Of a DNA stretch of 64,000 bases, positions 36,779 through 44,519 are shown piece after piece. Both the position numbers and the translations under genes were made by a program. Below the pieces are notes generated by a model, which saw only the letters and a program-made list of their open reading frames with translations, was not told the DNA's origin and did not search any database. Origin of the DNA: Sphingomonas spermidinifaciens (GTDB taxonomy: Bacteria > Pseudomonadota > Alphaproteobacteria > Sphingomonadales > Sphingomonadaceae); the NCBI RefSeq assembly GCF_002351485.1, contig NZ_NWMW01000001.1, positions 1,302,001-1,366,000 on the forward strand. Direction: 5' to 3'. Numbering within the stretch: the first letter of the stretch is position 1; each line of letters starts with the position of its first letter.

Positions 36779-36931
36779 GTGGGTTCCGACAATCATCCGC
36801 CGAAGCCGCCAAAGACCCCCCCTGCGCCTGCGAACAAGAATGTCGGCGACGCGCTGCGCGCGGTGTATCGCGAGGCGGTGGAAGAAGCGGTGCCCGACGA
36901 TCTGCTCGACCTCCTCAAGAAGCTTGATTGA
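36779..36931 (+). CDS. nepR: Anti-sigma factor NepR
   Basis: A 50-residue protein with a Pro/Lys-rich head (MGSDNHPPKPPKTPPAPANK) and the NepR core NVGDALRAVYREAVEEAVPD followed by DLLDLLKKLD. It binds EcfG and is displaced by phosphorylated PhyR. The GTG at 36779 is chosen because AGGGGG lies about 6 bases upstream and no ATG fits. It is 79 bases before phyP on the same strand and divergent from phyR. Confidence 0.88.
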   Translation: MGSDNHPPKPPKTPPAPANKNVGDALRAVYREAVEEAVPDDLLDLLKKLD

Positions 36932-37009
36932 CCGAAGGCGCGCGGCGCCGCCGATCGACGCCGAAATGGCGATGGCGTTTCCGGCACGTTGCTTTAGCGT
37001 CCCGCCGAC

Positions 37010-38620
37010 ATGAGTGACGTCGATCCCCCGAGCAATACGCCGTCAGCGGCCGGCGATGTGTCGGACAGGGGTCGCTGGCTATCGCAGCTGCCCACTGGTG
37101 CGCGCGTGTTCCTCATCCTCGGCGGCGCCCTGCTGCCGCTGGCCCTGCTGGCCTTCCTCGCCACGATCCAGACGACGCGCATCGCGGATGTCGAAGTGCG
37201 CGCGCAGCTTCGCGTGGCGCTTGCTGAAAGCACCCGTTCGATCAGCGCCGAACTCCTCGGCGACATGGCCGCACTCAGGACCGGGGTGGCGGCGCTCGCA
37301 GCCGATCCTGGCAACGACGCCATCTGCGCGCGCGCGCAGGGCGTGTTCGCGCAGCAATATGCCGCGGGTCTGCGCTTCGCGATCAACGCGCCGGACGGAC
37401 GCCTGCTCTGCGGCACGCCGCTCGCCCCCGGCCTGGCGTTCGCGCGCGACGCGCTGGAGCCCGGCCGCATCGCCGCGAAAGTCGTCAAAAACGGCGTGGC
37501 GCTCGCCATCGCCGATCCGCGGGGCGGCGTCATCGGCACCGCCTTCTTCCCCGCGGGCTTCCTCGCCCCGATCGCGCAGCCGAGCGGCCTCCTGGCCGAC
37601 AAGGGGATCGCGCTGCGCGACGACGCGCAGTCGCTGACGCTCGCCGATCTGCCCGAAGCCGGCCTGCTCGCCCGCACCGAGAGTGCGGCGACACCGATCG
37701 GCATCGACGGGCTGGTGGTCGAGATGACGATGCGCGGCGCGCCGATTACCTCTCCTTTGCTGGTCGCTATGCTAATCCCCTTCCTGATGTGGGCGGGCGC
37801 TGCGGCGATCGCGTGGTTCGTGGTCGATCGCCTGCTGATCCGGCCCCTTCGCCGCCTGCGCGCGAGCGTCGGCGCCTACGCACCCGGCACCGTGCTCGGA
37901 CCGGTCGATTACGGCGCGGTGCCAGCACAGGAGATCCGCCAGCTCGGCGAGACCTTTCGCGCGATCACCCGCACCGTCGTCGCACACGAGGCGGGGCTGG
38001 CGGAAGGGCTGGTGCGCCAGACCAAGCTGACGCGCGAGGTGCATCACCGCGTCAAGAACAACCTGCAGGTGATCGCCAGCCTGATCAACTTCCACGCCCG
38101 CGGCGCGGTCACGCCCGAGGCGAGCGCCGCCTATGCCTCGATCCAGCGGCGCGTCGATGCGCTGGCGGTCGTCCACCGATACCACTTCGCCGAGCTCGAG
38201 GAGAATCGCGGCGTCGAGATGCGCGCGGTGATCGGCGAGCTGGCCGCCGGCATCCGCGCCGGCGCGCCCGAGGGAGCGCATCGCTTTGCGGTGGGGATCG
38301 AGGTCGAACCACTGACGGTGTCGCAGGACATCGCGATCGCCGTCGCCTTCCTCGTCACCGAACTGCTCGAGCTGGCGATGACTGCGAATCCGGAAACGCA
38401 GGCGCGCATCTCAATGCGCCAGTCCGACGACCAGCCAAAGATGGGCGTTCTGCGCGTCGTGTCGCCGGCGCTGATCCAAGGCGATACGCTCGACGCGCTG
38501 CTCGCCACGCGCTATGGACGGGTAATCGCGGGTCTGGCACGGCAACTGCGCGCGCCGCTGCATCACGATCCGCTAAGCGGCGCCTATGAGATCAACGTCG
38601 CGCTGATGGCGCGCGACTGA
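37010..38620 (+). CDS. phyP: PhyP-type sensor with HisKA_2 domain and degenerate ATPase
   Basis: A 536-residue membrane protein: helix about 30-50, periplasmic sensor about 55-245, helix about 250-275, HAMP-like linker, then a HisKA_2 dimerisation/phosphotransfer domain with H345 in REVHHRVKNNLQVIASLI. The following ATPase domain lacks the N-box Asn (ELLELAM where active kinases have ELVTNAL) and has no D-x-G-x-G box or Gly-rich lid, so it should not bind ATP normally. This matches PhyP of Sphingomonas, which is thought to act as a PhyR phosphatase. Downstream of nepR in the same transcript. Confidence 0.82.
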   Translation: MSDVDPPSNTPSAAGDVSDRGRWLSQLPTGARVFLILGGALLPLALLAFLATIQTTRIADVEVRAQLRVALAESTRSISAELLGDMAALRTGVAALAADPGNDAICARAQGVFAQQYAAGLRFAINAPDGRLLCGTPLAPGLAFARDALEPGRIAAKVVKNGVALAIADPRGGVIGTAFFPAGFLAPIAQPSGLLADKGIALRDDAQSLTLADLPEAGLLARTESAATPIGIDGLVVEMTMRGAPITSPLLVAMLIPFLMWAGAAAIAWFVVDRLLIRPLRRLRASVGAYAPGTVLGPVDYGAVPAQEIRQLGETFRAITRTVVAHEAGLAEGLVRQTKLTREVHHRVKNNLQVIASLINFHARGAVTPEASAAYASIQRRVDALAVVHRYHFAELEENRGVEMRAVIGELAAGIRAGAPEGAHRFAVGIEVEPLTVSQDIAIAVAFLVTELLELAMTANPETQARISMRQSDDQPKMGVLRVVSPALIQGDTLDALLATRYGRVIAGLARQLRAPLHHDPLSGAYEINVALMARD

Positions 38621-38748
38621 AAAAATTCGCGCGCCGTGCGCAACGGCCCGGAACCGCCATGCTGGCCGCACGTTCATCACCCCGGACGGCGACCTTTTGC
38701 CCCCCCGCTCTCGCCGTCCACGACATGAGGCCTGGAAGCGTCGACCCT

Positions 38749-38761
38749 CCCCCCCCCCCCC
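38749..38761. repeat. C13 homopolymer
   Basis: Thirteen C residues in a row in the 250-base gap between phyP and the entericidin-like gene, 54 bases before its candidate promoter. Such runs mutate in length easily; no reading frame crosses this one. Confidence 0.85.
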
Positions 38762-38814
38762 GGCGGCGCTTCCGGGCCTTACATTCTCCCTTCTATATCG
38801 CTGATTTCACACGC

Positions 38815-38839
38815 GGAACGAAAGTCCGTGCGCGGCATT
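38815..38839 (+). promoter_or_regulatory. EcfG-like promoter (GGAAC-N16-CATT) before the entericidin gene
   Basis: GGAAC at 38815-38819 and CATT at 38836-38839 with 16-base spacing; one mismatch to CGTT. It precedes by about 32 bases the ATG at 38872. Entericidin-type lipoproteins are stress-linked in other bacteria, and the gene directly follows the EcfG locus. Confidence 0.55.
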
Positions 38840-38871
38840 GTCATGCCACCGCTTCTAAGATGGAGACGAAC

Positions 38872-38997
38872 ATGCGTAAGCTTCTGGGTCTGGCGATGGT
38901 CGCAGGTGCGCTGATGGTCAGCGCGTGCAACACGGTCGAGGGCGTCGGCCGCGATGTCCAGTCGGCAGGGTCGGCGGTCGAGGATGCTGCCGACTAA
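38872..38997 (+). CDS. Entericidin A/B-family lipoprotein
   Basis: A 41-residue protein with a signal peptide and lipobox MVSAC (C19), then the family pattern NTVEGVGRDVQSAGSAVEDAA. Small outer-membrane lipoproteins of this kind are induced by stress or stationary phase; the toxin-antidote role described for E. coli ecnA/ecnB is not implied by a single copy. The ribosome site GGAGACGAAC precedes the ATG. A strong terminator follows. Confidence 0.88.
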   Translation: MRKLLGLAMVAGALMVSACNTVEGVGRDVQSAGSAVEDAAD

Positions 38998-39022
38998 GGC
39001 AATCGCCGATCGGCAAGCCAGG

Positions 39023-39054
39023 GGGCCGCGTTTCGAAGGGGACGCGGCCCTTTT
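39023..39054 (+). terminator. Terminator of the entericidin-like gene
   Basis: GGGCCGCGT (39023-39031) pairs with ACGCGGCCC (39042-39050), followed by TTTT. It also lies 5 bases past the tatC stop on the other strand, where the same stem is preceded by AAAA and lacks a T tract. Confidence 0.8.
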
Positions 39055-39058
39055 CGCG

Positions 39059-39826
39059 TCAGGCGGGTTCTTCCCCGGCCGGTGCCTCGCGGGCGCGCTT
39101 GCGCTCGGTGAACCAGATGCCGATCAGCGCGAGCTCGTAGAGAAAGATTAGCGGGATCGCGAGCAGGAACTGCGAGCCGATATCGGGCGGCGTCAGCACC
39201 GCGGCGATGCCGAACGCCGCAACGATGGCATAGCGCCGCGCCCCGACCAGCTGCTTGCGCGTGACGATGCCCGCGCGCTCCAGCAGCATCAGCAGAACCG
39301 GCAGCAGGAAGGCGATACCGAACGCGAACAGGAACTGCATGACGAACGACAGATAGTTGCCGACCGAGGGCAGCGCCTCCTGCTGGATGCCGCCGAAATT
39401 GCCCTGGAAGCCAAGCAGGAAATGGAGCGCGACCGGGATGGTCACATAGTAGGCGAGCGCCGCGCCCATCGTGAACAGGACCGGCGTCGCCAGCAGGAAG
39501 GGCAGCAGTGCCTTCTTCTCGCTGCGATAGAGGCCGGGTGCCACGAACTGCCACAGCTGGTTCGACAGGACTGGAAAGGAGATCATTATCGCCGCGAAGA
39601 AGGCGACCTTCACCCGGACGAAAAACGCCTCGAACAGCTGGGTGAAGATGACCTTCTGCTGCCCCGCCGCCAGGAGCGGCTGGACGAGGAAAGCGAAGAT
39701 CTGCTCGGCGAAATAATAGGCGGCGCCGAACGCGACGAAGATCGTCAGCAGGCAGTAAAAGAGCCGCCGGCGCAGCTCGATCAGATGCTCGAGCAGCGGG
39801 GCCTGCGTGTCGTCGATGTCCTTCAC
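39059..39826 (-). CDS. tatC: Sec-independent translocase subunit TatC
   Basis: Twin-arginine signal receptor, 255 residues with six membrane helices. Diagnostic are the N-terminal LLEHLIELRRRLFYCLL with its conserved Glu-Leu-Arg, FFVRVKVAFFAAIMISFPVLSNQLWQFV (quoted in two parts), and LTPPDIGSQFLLAIPLIFLYE. The gene overlaps tatB by 4 bases and ends a long co-directional run that starts at argS. Confidence 0.96.
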   Translation of the reverse strand: MKDIDDTQAPLLEHLIELRRRLFYCLLTIFVAFGAAYYFAEQIFAFLVQPLLAAGQQKVIFTQLFEAFFVRVKVAFFAAIMISFPVLSNQLWQFVAPGLYRSEKKALLPFLLATPVLFTMGAALAYYVTIPVALHFLLGFQGNFGGIQQEALPSVGNYLSFVMQFLFAFGIAFLLPVLLMLLERAGIVTRKQLVGARRYAIVAAFGIAAVLTPPDIGSQFLLAIPLIFLYELALIGIWFTERKRAREAPAGEEPA

Positions 39827-40245
39827 GACTGGCCCTTCGCGGCCGGATCGGCAGGATCGCCAGGTTCGTCGCGAATTACCGGCGGCGGCGTCGTGACCGG
39901 ACCATCGTCGGCATCAGGAACGGGCAGCAGCGCGGGATCGGTAGCGGTGTCGGGCGCCGGCGGTCCTTCGAGGGCGACAGGCTGTGCGACAGGCTGTGCG
40001 GCGGGCTCGGGCGGGTGCTCACGCATGATCCGCGCGTTCTCCTCGGCCCATTTCTTTTCCATCTCGGCGAGCTCGGCCTCGCGCACCATCGAATCGAAGC
40101 CCGAGCGGAACTGACGTGCCACCCCGCGCGCGCGGCCGACCCAATAGCCGACGAAGCGCATCGCCTTGGGCAGATCCTTGGGGCCGATGACGAGCAGCGC
40201 GACGATGGCGACCACCACCATCTCGCTCATGTTAAAATCGAGCAT
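39823..40245 (-). CDS. tatB: Sec-independent translocase subunit TatB
   Basis: A 140-residue subunit with an N-terminal membrane helix (VVVAIVALLVIGPKDLPKAM, containing the GPKDLP hinge), an amphipathic helix rich in charges, and a long Pro/Ala-rich tail with tandem AAQPVAQPVA repeats. The tail is typical of alphaproteobacterial TatB and not conserved. Confidence 0.93.
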   Translation of the reverse strand: MLDFNMSEMVVVAIVALLVIGPKDLPKAMRFVGYWVGRARGVARQFRSGFDSMVREAELAEMEKKWAEENARIMREHPPEPAAQPVAQPVALEGPPAPDTATDPALLPVPDADDGPVTTPPPVIRDEPGDPADPAAKGQS

Positions 40246-40317
40246 CTCGCCCTGTCGGTCCCGCCCCTAGCGCTGTCGAATGACCGGCGGACACCAGGGC
40301 CCGCCGTTCCGGTCGCG

Positions 40318-40539
40318 TCAGCGCTGCTCGCGCGTGCGCTCTTCGGTCTTGTAGGCGGGCTCGGCGGCGCGCTGCGCCTCGATGCGCGTGGGCTCGGCCT
40401 CTTCCTCGGCCATGCCCTTCTTGAAGTTCTTGATGCCTTTGGCAACGTCGCCCATCAGGTTCGAAAAGCGACCGCCGCCGAGCAGCAGGATCGCGATCAC
40501 ACCGAACACCAGCCAATGGATCAGGCTGAAACTACCCAT
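40318..40539 (-). CDS. tatA: Sec-independent translocase subunit TatA
   Basis: A 73-residue protein: short membrane helix ([20 protein letters not shown]), the [19 protein letters not shown] amphipathic helix, and an acidic tail with basic end. The ATG at 40539 is used; a GTG three bases earlier is also possible, and GAGGAG is about 8 bases upstream of both. Confidence 0.94.
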   Translation of the reverse strand: MGSFSLIHWLVFGVIAILLLGGGRFSNLMGDVAKGIKNFKKGMAEEEAEPTRIEAQRAAEPAYKTEERTREQR

Positions 40540-40566
40540 CACGAATCTCCTCGAGGTTCCCTGTAT

Positions 40567-41145
40567 CTAGTAGTCCTCGCCGTCCTTTTCCACCGCTGTC
40601 TGTTCGAGCGCCAGATCGACCGGGTCGAGGAGCCCCGCAGCCCTCAGATCGTCGATGCCGGGCAAGTCGCGGCGGCTCGCCAGCCCGAAATGGTCGAGGA
40701 AGCCGGGCGTCGTCGCATAGGTAAGCGGGCGACCCGGCACTTCGCGCCGCCCGGCAGGGCGAACCCAGCCCGCCTCCATCAGCACGTCAATCGTGCCCTT
40801 AGCCACCTGTACCCCGCGGATCGCCTCGATCTCCGCCCGCGTGACGGGTTCGTGATAGGCGATGATCGCCAGCGTCTCGATCCCCGCTCGGCTGAGGCGG
40901 CGGCTGTCCTCACGATCGCGGCGGAGAAGATGGGCGAGGTCGCCGGCGGTCTCGAAATGCCAGTGCTCGCCGCGCCGGACGAGGTTGAGGCCGCGGCCGG
41001 CATAGTCGGTCTGAAGGCGGACCAACGCCTCGGCGATCCCCTCCCGCTCCCCGAGATGTGCCGCGATCTCCGAGACGGTCAGCGGTTCGGTGGCGGCGAA
41101 CAGGATCGCTTCGATCGCACGAGTGCGGTCGTCGGGCGGGGTCAC
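40567..41145 (-). CDS. scpB: Segregation and condensation protein B
   Basis: Part of the Smc-ScpA-ScpB condensin that organises the chromosome. The 192-residue protein has two winged-helix domains (AIEAILFAATEPLTVSEIAA; SRAGIETLAIIAYHEPVTRA with EIEAIRGV) as in ScpB. The GTG at 41145 overlaps the scpA stop (GTGA); the longer open frame upstream lies within scpA. Ends 27 bases before tatA. Confidence 0.94.
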   Translation of the reverse strand: MTPPDDRTRAIEAILFAATEPLTVSEIAAHLGEREGIAEALVRLQTDYAGRGLNLVRRGEHWHFETAGDLAHLLRRDREDSRRLSRAGIETLAIIAYHEPVTRAEIEAIRGVQVAKGTIDVLMEAGWVRPAGRREVPGRPLTYATTPGFLDHFGLASRRDLPGIDDLRAAGLLDPVDLALEQTAVEKDGEDY

Positions 41146-41870
41146 GCGAGCGCCCGCAAATAGAGCGGTGCGAACGGTCCGTCCTGTGCCAGCTCCACCC
41201 GTCCCTGCTTGGCGAGTTCGAGCGCGGCCAGAAAGCTGGAGGCGAGCGCCGAGCGTCGCCACGCCCCTTCGCCCCCCTCGGGCATGAAGCGTTCGATCGC
41301 GGTCCAGTCGATCGCCTCGCCCAGCATCGCCGCGACGCGGGCGAGCGCGGTTTCGAGCGTCATCACCGGCCGCTTGCGCACGACGTGCAGCACCGGCCGC
41401 GACCGCGCGCTCACCCGGCCATAGGCGGCGACCAGGTCGTAGAGGCCGGCATCCCATTTTGTCCGCCGGATCGTCCTGAGTCCCTCGGGCGCGCCGCGGG
41501 TGAACACGTCGCGCCCCAGCCGGTCGCGCGCCATCAGCCGCGCCCCCGCCTCGCGCATCGCATCGAGCCTTGCGAGACGGAGGGTGAGGCGGAGCGCCAG
41601 TTCCTCGGGGCTCGGCGTCTCCTCGGGATCGCGCGGGAGCAGCAGCGCCGATTTGAGATAGGCGAGCCAGGCCGCCATCACGAGATAGTCGGCCGCGACC
41701 TCGAGTTTCAATTCGCGGGCGGTAGCGATGAAGGCGAGATACTGATCGACCAGCCCGAGGATCGAGATGGCCCTGAGATCGACCTTCTGCGTCCGCGCGA
41801 GCCCGAGCAGCAGGTCGAGCGGTCCCTCCCAGCTATCGAGCGAGATCGTCAGCGTGTCGGCATCGGCCAT
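41142..41870 (-). CDS. scpA: Segregation and condensation protein A (kleisin)
   Basis: A 242-residue kleisin linking Smc heads. Family blocks: SWEGPLDLLLGLARTQKVDL, YLVMAAWLAYLKSALLLPRD, and the C-terminal winged helix (SSFLAALELAKQGRVELAQD). The ATG at 41870 is preferred because homology starts within 8 residues of it. The gene start faces a tfoX-like gene on the other strand, an unusual interruption of the nagZ-scpA order. Confidence 0.94.
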   Translation of the reverse strand: MADADTLTISLDSWEGPLDLLLGLARTQKVDLRAISILGLVDQYLAFIATARELKLEVAADYLVMAAWLAYLKSALLLPRDPEETPSPEELALRLTLRLARLDAMREAGARLMARDRLGRDVFTRGAPEGLRTIRRTKWDAGLYDLVAAYGRVSARSRPVLHVVRKRPVMTLETALARVAAMLGEAIDWTAIERFMPEGGEGAWRRSALASSFLAALELAKQGRVELAQDGPFAPLYLRALA

Positions 41871-41952
41871 GACGATGCTTGGCACGAGGCCAATGGGGTG
41901 GGCAAGATGGAGCCCCTTCCCAACACGCCCGCAGCCGCGCATGATCGGGATC

Positions 41953-42303
41953 ATGGCATCCGATCCGAAGACCGTCGCCTTCATCGTCGATCAGGCCGGC
42001 GGCGCGGCGGCTGACGTAATCGCGCGGCCGATGTTCGGCGAGTATGGTCTGTATCGGGGCAGGAAGCTTGTGGCGCTCGTCTGCGACGACCAGCTGTTCG
42101 TGAAGCCGACCGCAGCCGGGCGCGCGCTGGCGCCTGATGCGGAGGAGGCGCCGCCCTATCCGGGGGCGAAGCCGTCGCTGTTGATCGATGCCGACCGGTG
42201 GGACGATGCCGAGTGGCTGGGCGACCTACTGCAGCAGACCGCCGCCGAACTGCCGCTTCCGAAGCCGCGGTCGAAGAAGGCGCGAGGCGCCGAGTCGGGC
42301 TAA
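41953..42303 (+). CDS. TfoX N-terminal-domain protein
   Basis: A 116-residue protein made up only of the TfoX/Sxy N-terminal domain (MFGEYGLYRGRKLVALVCDD, FVKPTAAGRAL, PYPGAKPSLLID) plus a basic Pro/Lys tail. In Gammaproteobacteria full Sxy controls competence; solo N-domains in Alphaproteobacteria have no defined role. Start is 41953 or the ATG at 41941. It sits alone on the plus strand between scpA and nagZ. Confidence 0.85.
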   Translation: MASDPKTVAFIVDQAGGAAADVIARPMFGEYGLYRGRKLVALVCDDQLFVKPTAAGRALAPDAEEAPPYPGAKPSLLIDADRWDDAEWLGDLLQQTAAELPLPKPRSKKARGAESG

Positions 42304-42451
42304 GGAAGCATCACGGGGCCGAGACCAACTCTGCCCCCCATCCGTTGCGTCGGTGCAAACTGGGGCCGCTTTCGGCCGCTATTGTCCCCTCACCAGGCGA
42401 CGCCAAGTTTCGCCGGCATAAAGTGGGTGGCGAGCCGGATCGGACCGAGCG

Positions 42452-43453
42452 CTATGCCAGCGCGAGCAGCGCATCCCGCTTGGCGAACAGCTCGGCAAGG
42501 TCACCCTGTGGTGCCCCCCGCCCGGCCATCGCCCGGTTCAGCCGCCCGAGCGTCGCCTCCCCCGCTGGCGACACCCGGTCCGCGATCTCGACCATCTCGG
42601 GCATCCGTGCCCAGCAGTCGAGCACCACGTCGCACCCCGCGGCGATCGCGCTCGCCGCCTTGTCGCCCGCCGATCCCGACAGCGCCTTCATGTCGATATC
42701 GTCGGTCATCAGCAGGCCGTCGAAGCCGATGCGGCCGCGGATCACCTCGCCGACGATCGCGGGCGAGAGCGTGGCTGGCCGCTCGGGGTCATAGGCCTCG
42801 AACACGCAGTGACAGGTCATGCCCATGGGGGCGTGCGCGAGCGTGCGGAAGGGTTCGAAATCGACCTCGAGTTCTTCCGCCGTCGCGGTGACGCGCGGCA
42901 GTTCGAGGTGGCTGTCGACGCGGGCGCGGCCATGGCCGGGCATATGCTTGACGACGCCGATCGTGCCCCCCGCCGCCAGCCCGTCGAGCACGGCGCGGCC
43001 CAGCGCCGCCACCTGCATCGGCTCGCTGCCATAGGTGCGGCTGGCGACCGCGGGGGTCGCCCCCTCCACCGCCACGTCGAGCAGCGGCAGGCAGTCGACG
43101 CTGATCCCGACCTCCGCCAGCATCAGGCCGATCGCCTGCGCGTTCACCCGCGCCGCCTCGATCGCCGAAGCGGGGGCGATCTCCCAAAGCTTCGCGAACG
43201 CGGGGCCAGCGGGCGTCATGGGCCATTCGGGCGGCTTCATCCGCGTGACCGGCCCGCCCTCCTGGTCGATCAGGATTGGGAGTTCGTCGCGGCCCGACAG
43301 CGCGCGCAGATCGTCGGTCAGCGCGCGCAGCTGGCCGCGATCGACGACGTTTCGCGCGAACAGGATGTAACCGAGCGGATCGGCCTCTCGGAAGAACGCG
43401 CGCTCGTCGGGAGAAAGCGCAGGGCCGGACAGGCCATAGATGACGGGCAGCAT
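42452..43453 (-). CDS. nagZ: Beta-N-acetylhexosaminidase (muropeptide recycling)
   Basis: Cytosolic GH3 enzyme of 333 residues that removes GlcNAc from anhydromuropeptides. Signatures: LIDQEGGPVTRMKPP, the KHMPGHGRARVDSH loop carrying the catalytic His/Asp dyad of NagZ, and the nucleophile Asp in LMTDDIDMKAL. In Alphaproteobacteria it commonly lies between a SPOR-domain gene and scpA, as here. Confidence 0.94.
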   Translation of the reverse strand: MLPVIYGLSGPALSPDERAFFREADPLGYILFARNVVDRGQLRALTDDLRALSGRDELPILIDQEGGPVTRMKPPEWPMTPAGPAFAKLWEIAPASAIEAARVNAQAIGLMLAEVGISVDCLPLLDVAVEGATPAVASRTYGSEPMQVAALGRAVLDGLAAGGTIGVVKHMPGHGRARVDSHLELPRVTATAEELEVDFEPFRTLAHAPMGMTCHCVFEAYDPERPATLSPAIVGEVIRGRIGFDGLLMTDDIDMKALSGSAGDKAASAIAAGCDVVLDCWARMPEMVEIADRVSPAGEATLGRLNRAMAGRGAPQGDLAELFAKRDALLALA

Positions 43454-43766
43454 CAGGCCGGGTTAGCGCCGGGCGCTGGGGAGGCCAAGCCTCTCCTGCC
43501 CGTCGCTCGTCGCCCAGCACGTGTTCCACGATCCCCGGGTTTACGCCTTACGCGGTGGCGGCGCGATCTGAGAGACGGAGACCGAAACAAGCCCAGGGGT
43601 GACGGCTACGAACAAGGCGGGTTCGATCGCGCCCAAATCTCGGCACGAGCGAAGACGACTGCTCGCGCGCAGGCCGGACAAAATCACGCCGGGGTGAGAG
43701 GCCGGGCGCCGTCACGGGTCTAGGCACCCGGCTCGACGCGGCCCAGCTTGCGCGAGCGTACGACCT
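43454..43766. other. Intergenic region between nagZ and the SPOR gene
   Basis: I see no coding frame, tRNA or clear terminator in these 313 bases. A GGTTCGATC near 43620 looks like a tRNA T-loop but no acceptor or anticodon stem surrounds it. There is a weak GC hairpin near 43697-43735 (GCCGGGCGCC ... GGCACCCGGC). Confidence 0.55.
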
Positions 43767-44519
43767 TCAGTTCGCCACTACGAAGCACGCCTCGCCCGCC
43801 ACCTTAAGCTTGCCGCAGACCTCTCGCGCCTGGGCGTTGCTGCCGGTGTTGACGCGCAGCCGCTGGACGGTGCGGCCATTGACCTCGGCCGCCTCGATCG
43901 ACTGACCGAGCCCGGCCAGATAGCCGAAGCGGCCCGACAGCTGCTTCCACGCGGCATTGGCCGCCGCGGTGGTGGGGAAGGATCCGAGCTGGACGATCGC
44001 GCCGCCTGCGCCGCCGGTCGCAACGGGGGGCAGGCGCACACCCGCCTTGCCCGCCGGCGCGTCGCCGCGGCCCGGCGGGGGCACCGCCTCGCTCACGCGC
44101 GCGGCGCCCGCTACCGGCGTCGGCGCCGCCTTGGGCGCGGGGCGCGCGCCGGTCGCGAGCGGCGCTTCTGGCACCGCGCTCAGATCGACCGAGGCATTGG
44201 AGGGCTGGCCGCCGTCGCTGGTCTTGAACACGCTGTCGCCCTCGCCCGCGACCTGCATGCCGCCCACTTCGTCGGGCTTGACCTTATAGTCGCCCTCGGC
44301 GGCGTTGATGAGCTCGCCCGAGCCGCCGCCGGTCGAGGGCGCGCGGTCCTGCCACCAGTAGAGTCCGGCGATCGCCGCGGCGATGATGGCGAGGCCGAGG
44401 ACGACGAGCAGGATCACCCGGCCCATCGGCGCGCCTTCCTCGTACCGCTCCTCGACCGTCTCCAGCCAGGGCAGCCGATCCTCCTCGGCGAGCGCAGCAT
44501 CGTCGGCGGCAGGCGCCAT
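43767..44519 (-). CDS. SPOR-domain cell-division/envelope protein
   Basis: A 250-residue inner-membrane protein: cytoplasmic head about 1-33, membrane helix (VILLVVLGLAIIAAAIAGLY), Pro/Ala-rich periplasmic linker, then a C-terminal SPOR domain (AIVQLGSFPTTAAANAAWKQ; VNGRTVQRLRVNTG) that binds denuded septal glycan. It starts with TGATG overlap at the argS stop; a GTG at 44522 is an alternative start. The order argS-SPOR-nagZ is conserved in Alphaproteobacteria. Confidence 0.88.
   Translation of the reverse strand: MAPAADDAALAEEDRLPWLETVEERYEEGAPMGRVILLVVLGLAIIAAAIAGLYWWQDRAPSTGGGSGELINAAEGDYKVKPDEVGGMQVAGEGDSVFKTSDGGQPSNASVDLSAVPEAPLATGARPAPKAAPTPVAGAARVSEAVPPPGRGDAPAGKAGVRLPPVATGGAGGAIVQLGSFPTTAAANAAWKQLSGRFGYLAGLGQSIEAAEVNGRTVQRLRVNTGSNAQAREVCGKLKVAGEACFVVAN

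Noticed and set aside
43600..43660. GGTTCGATC as part of a tRNA
   Set aside because: No acceptor stem, anticodon stem or D arm can be built around it.
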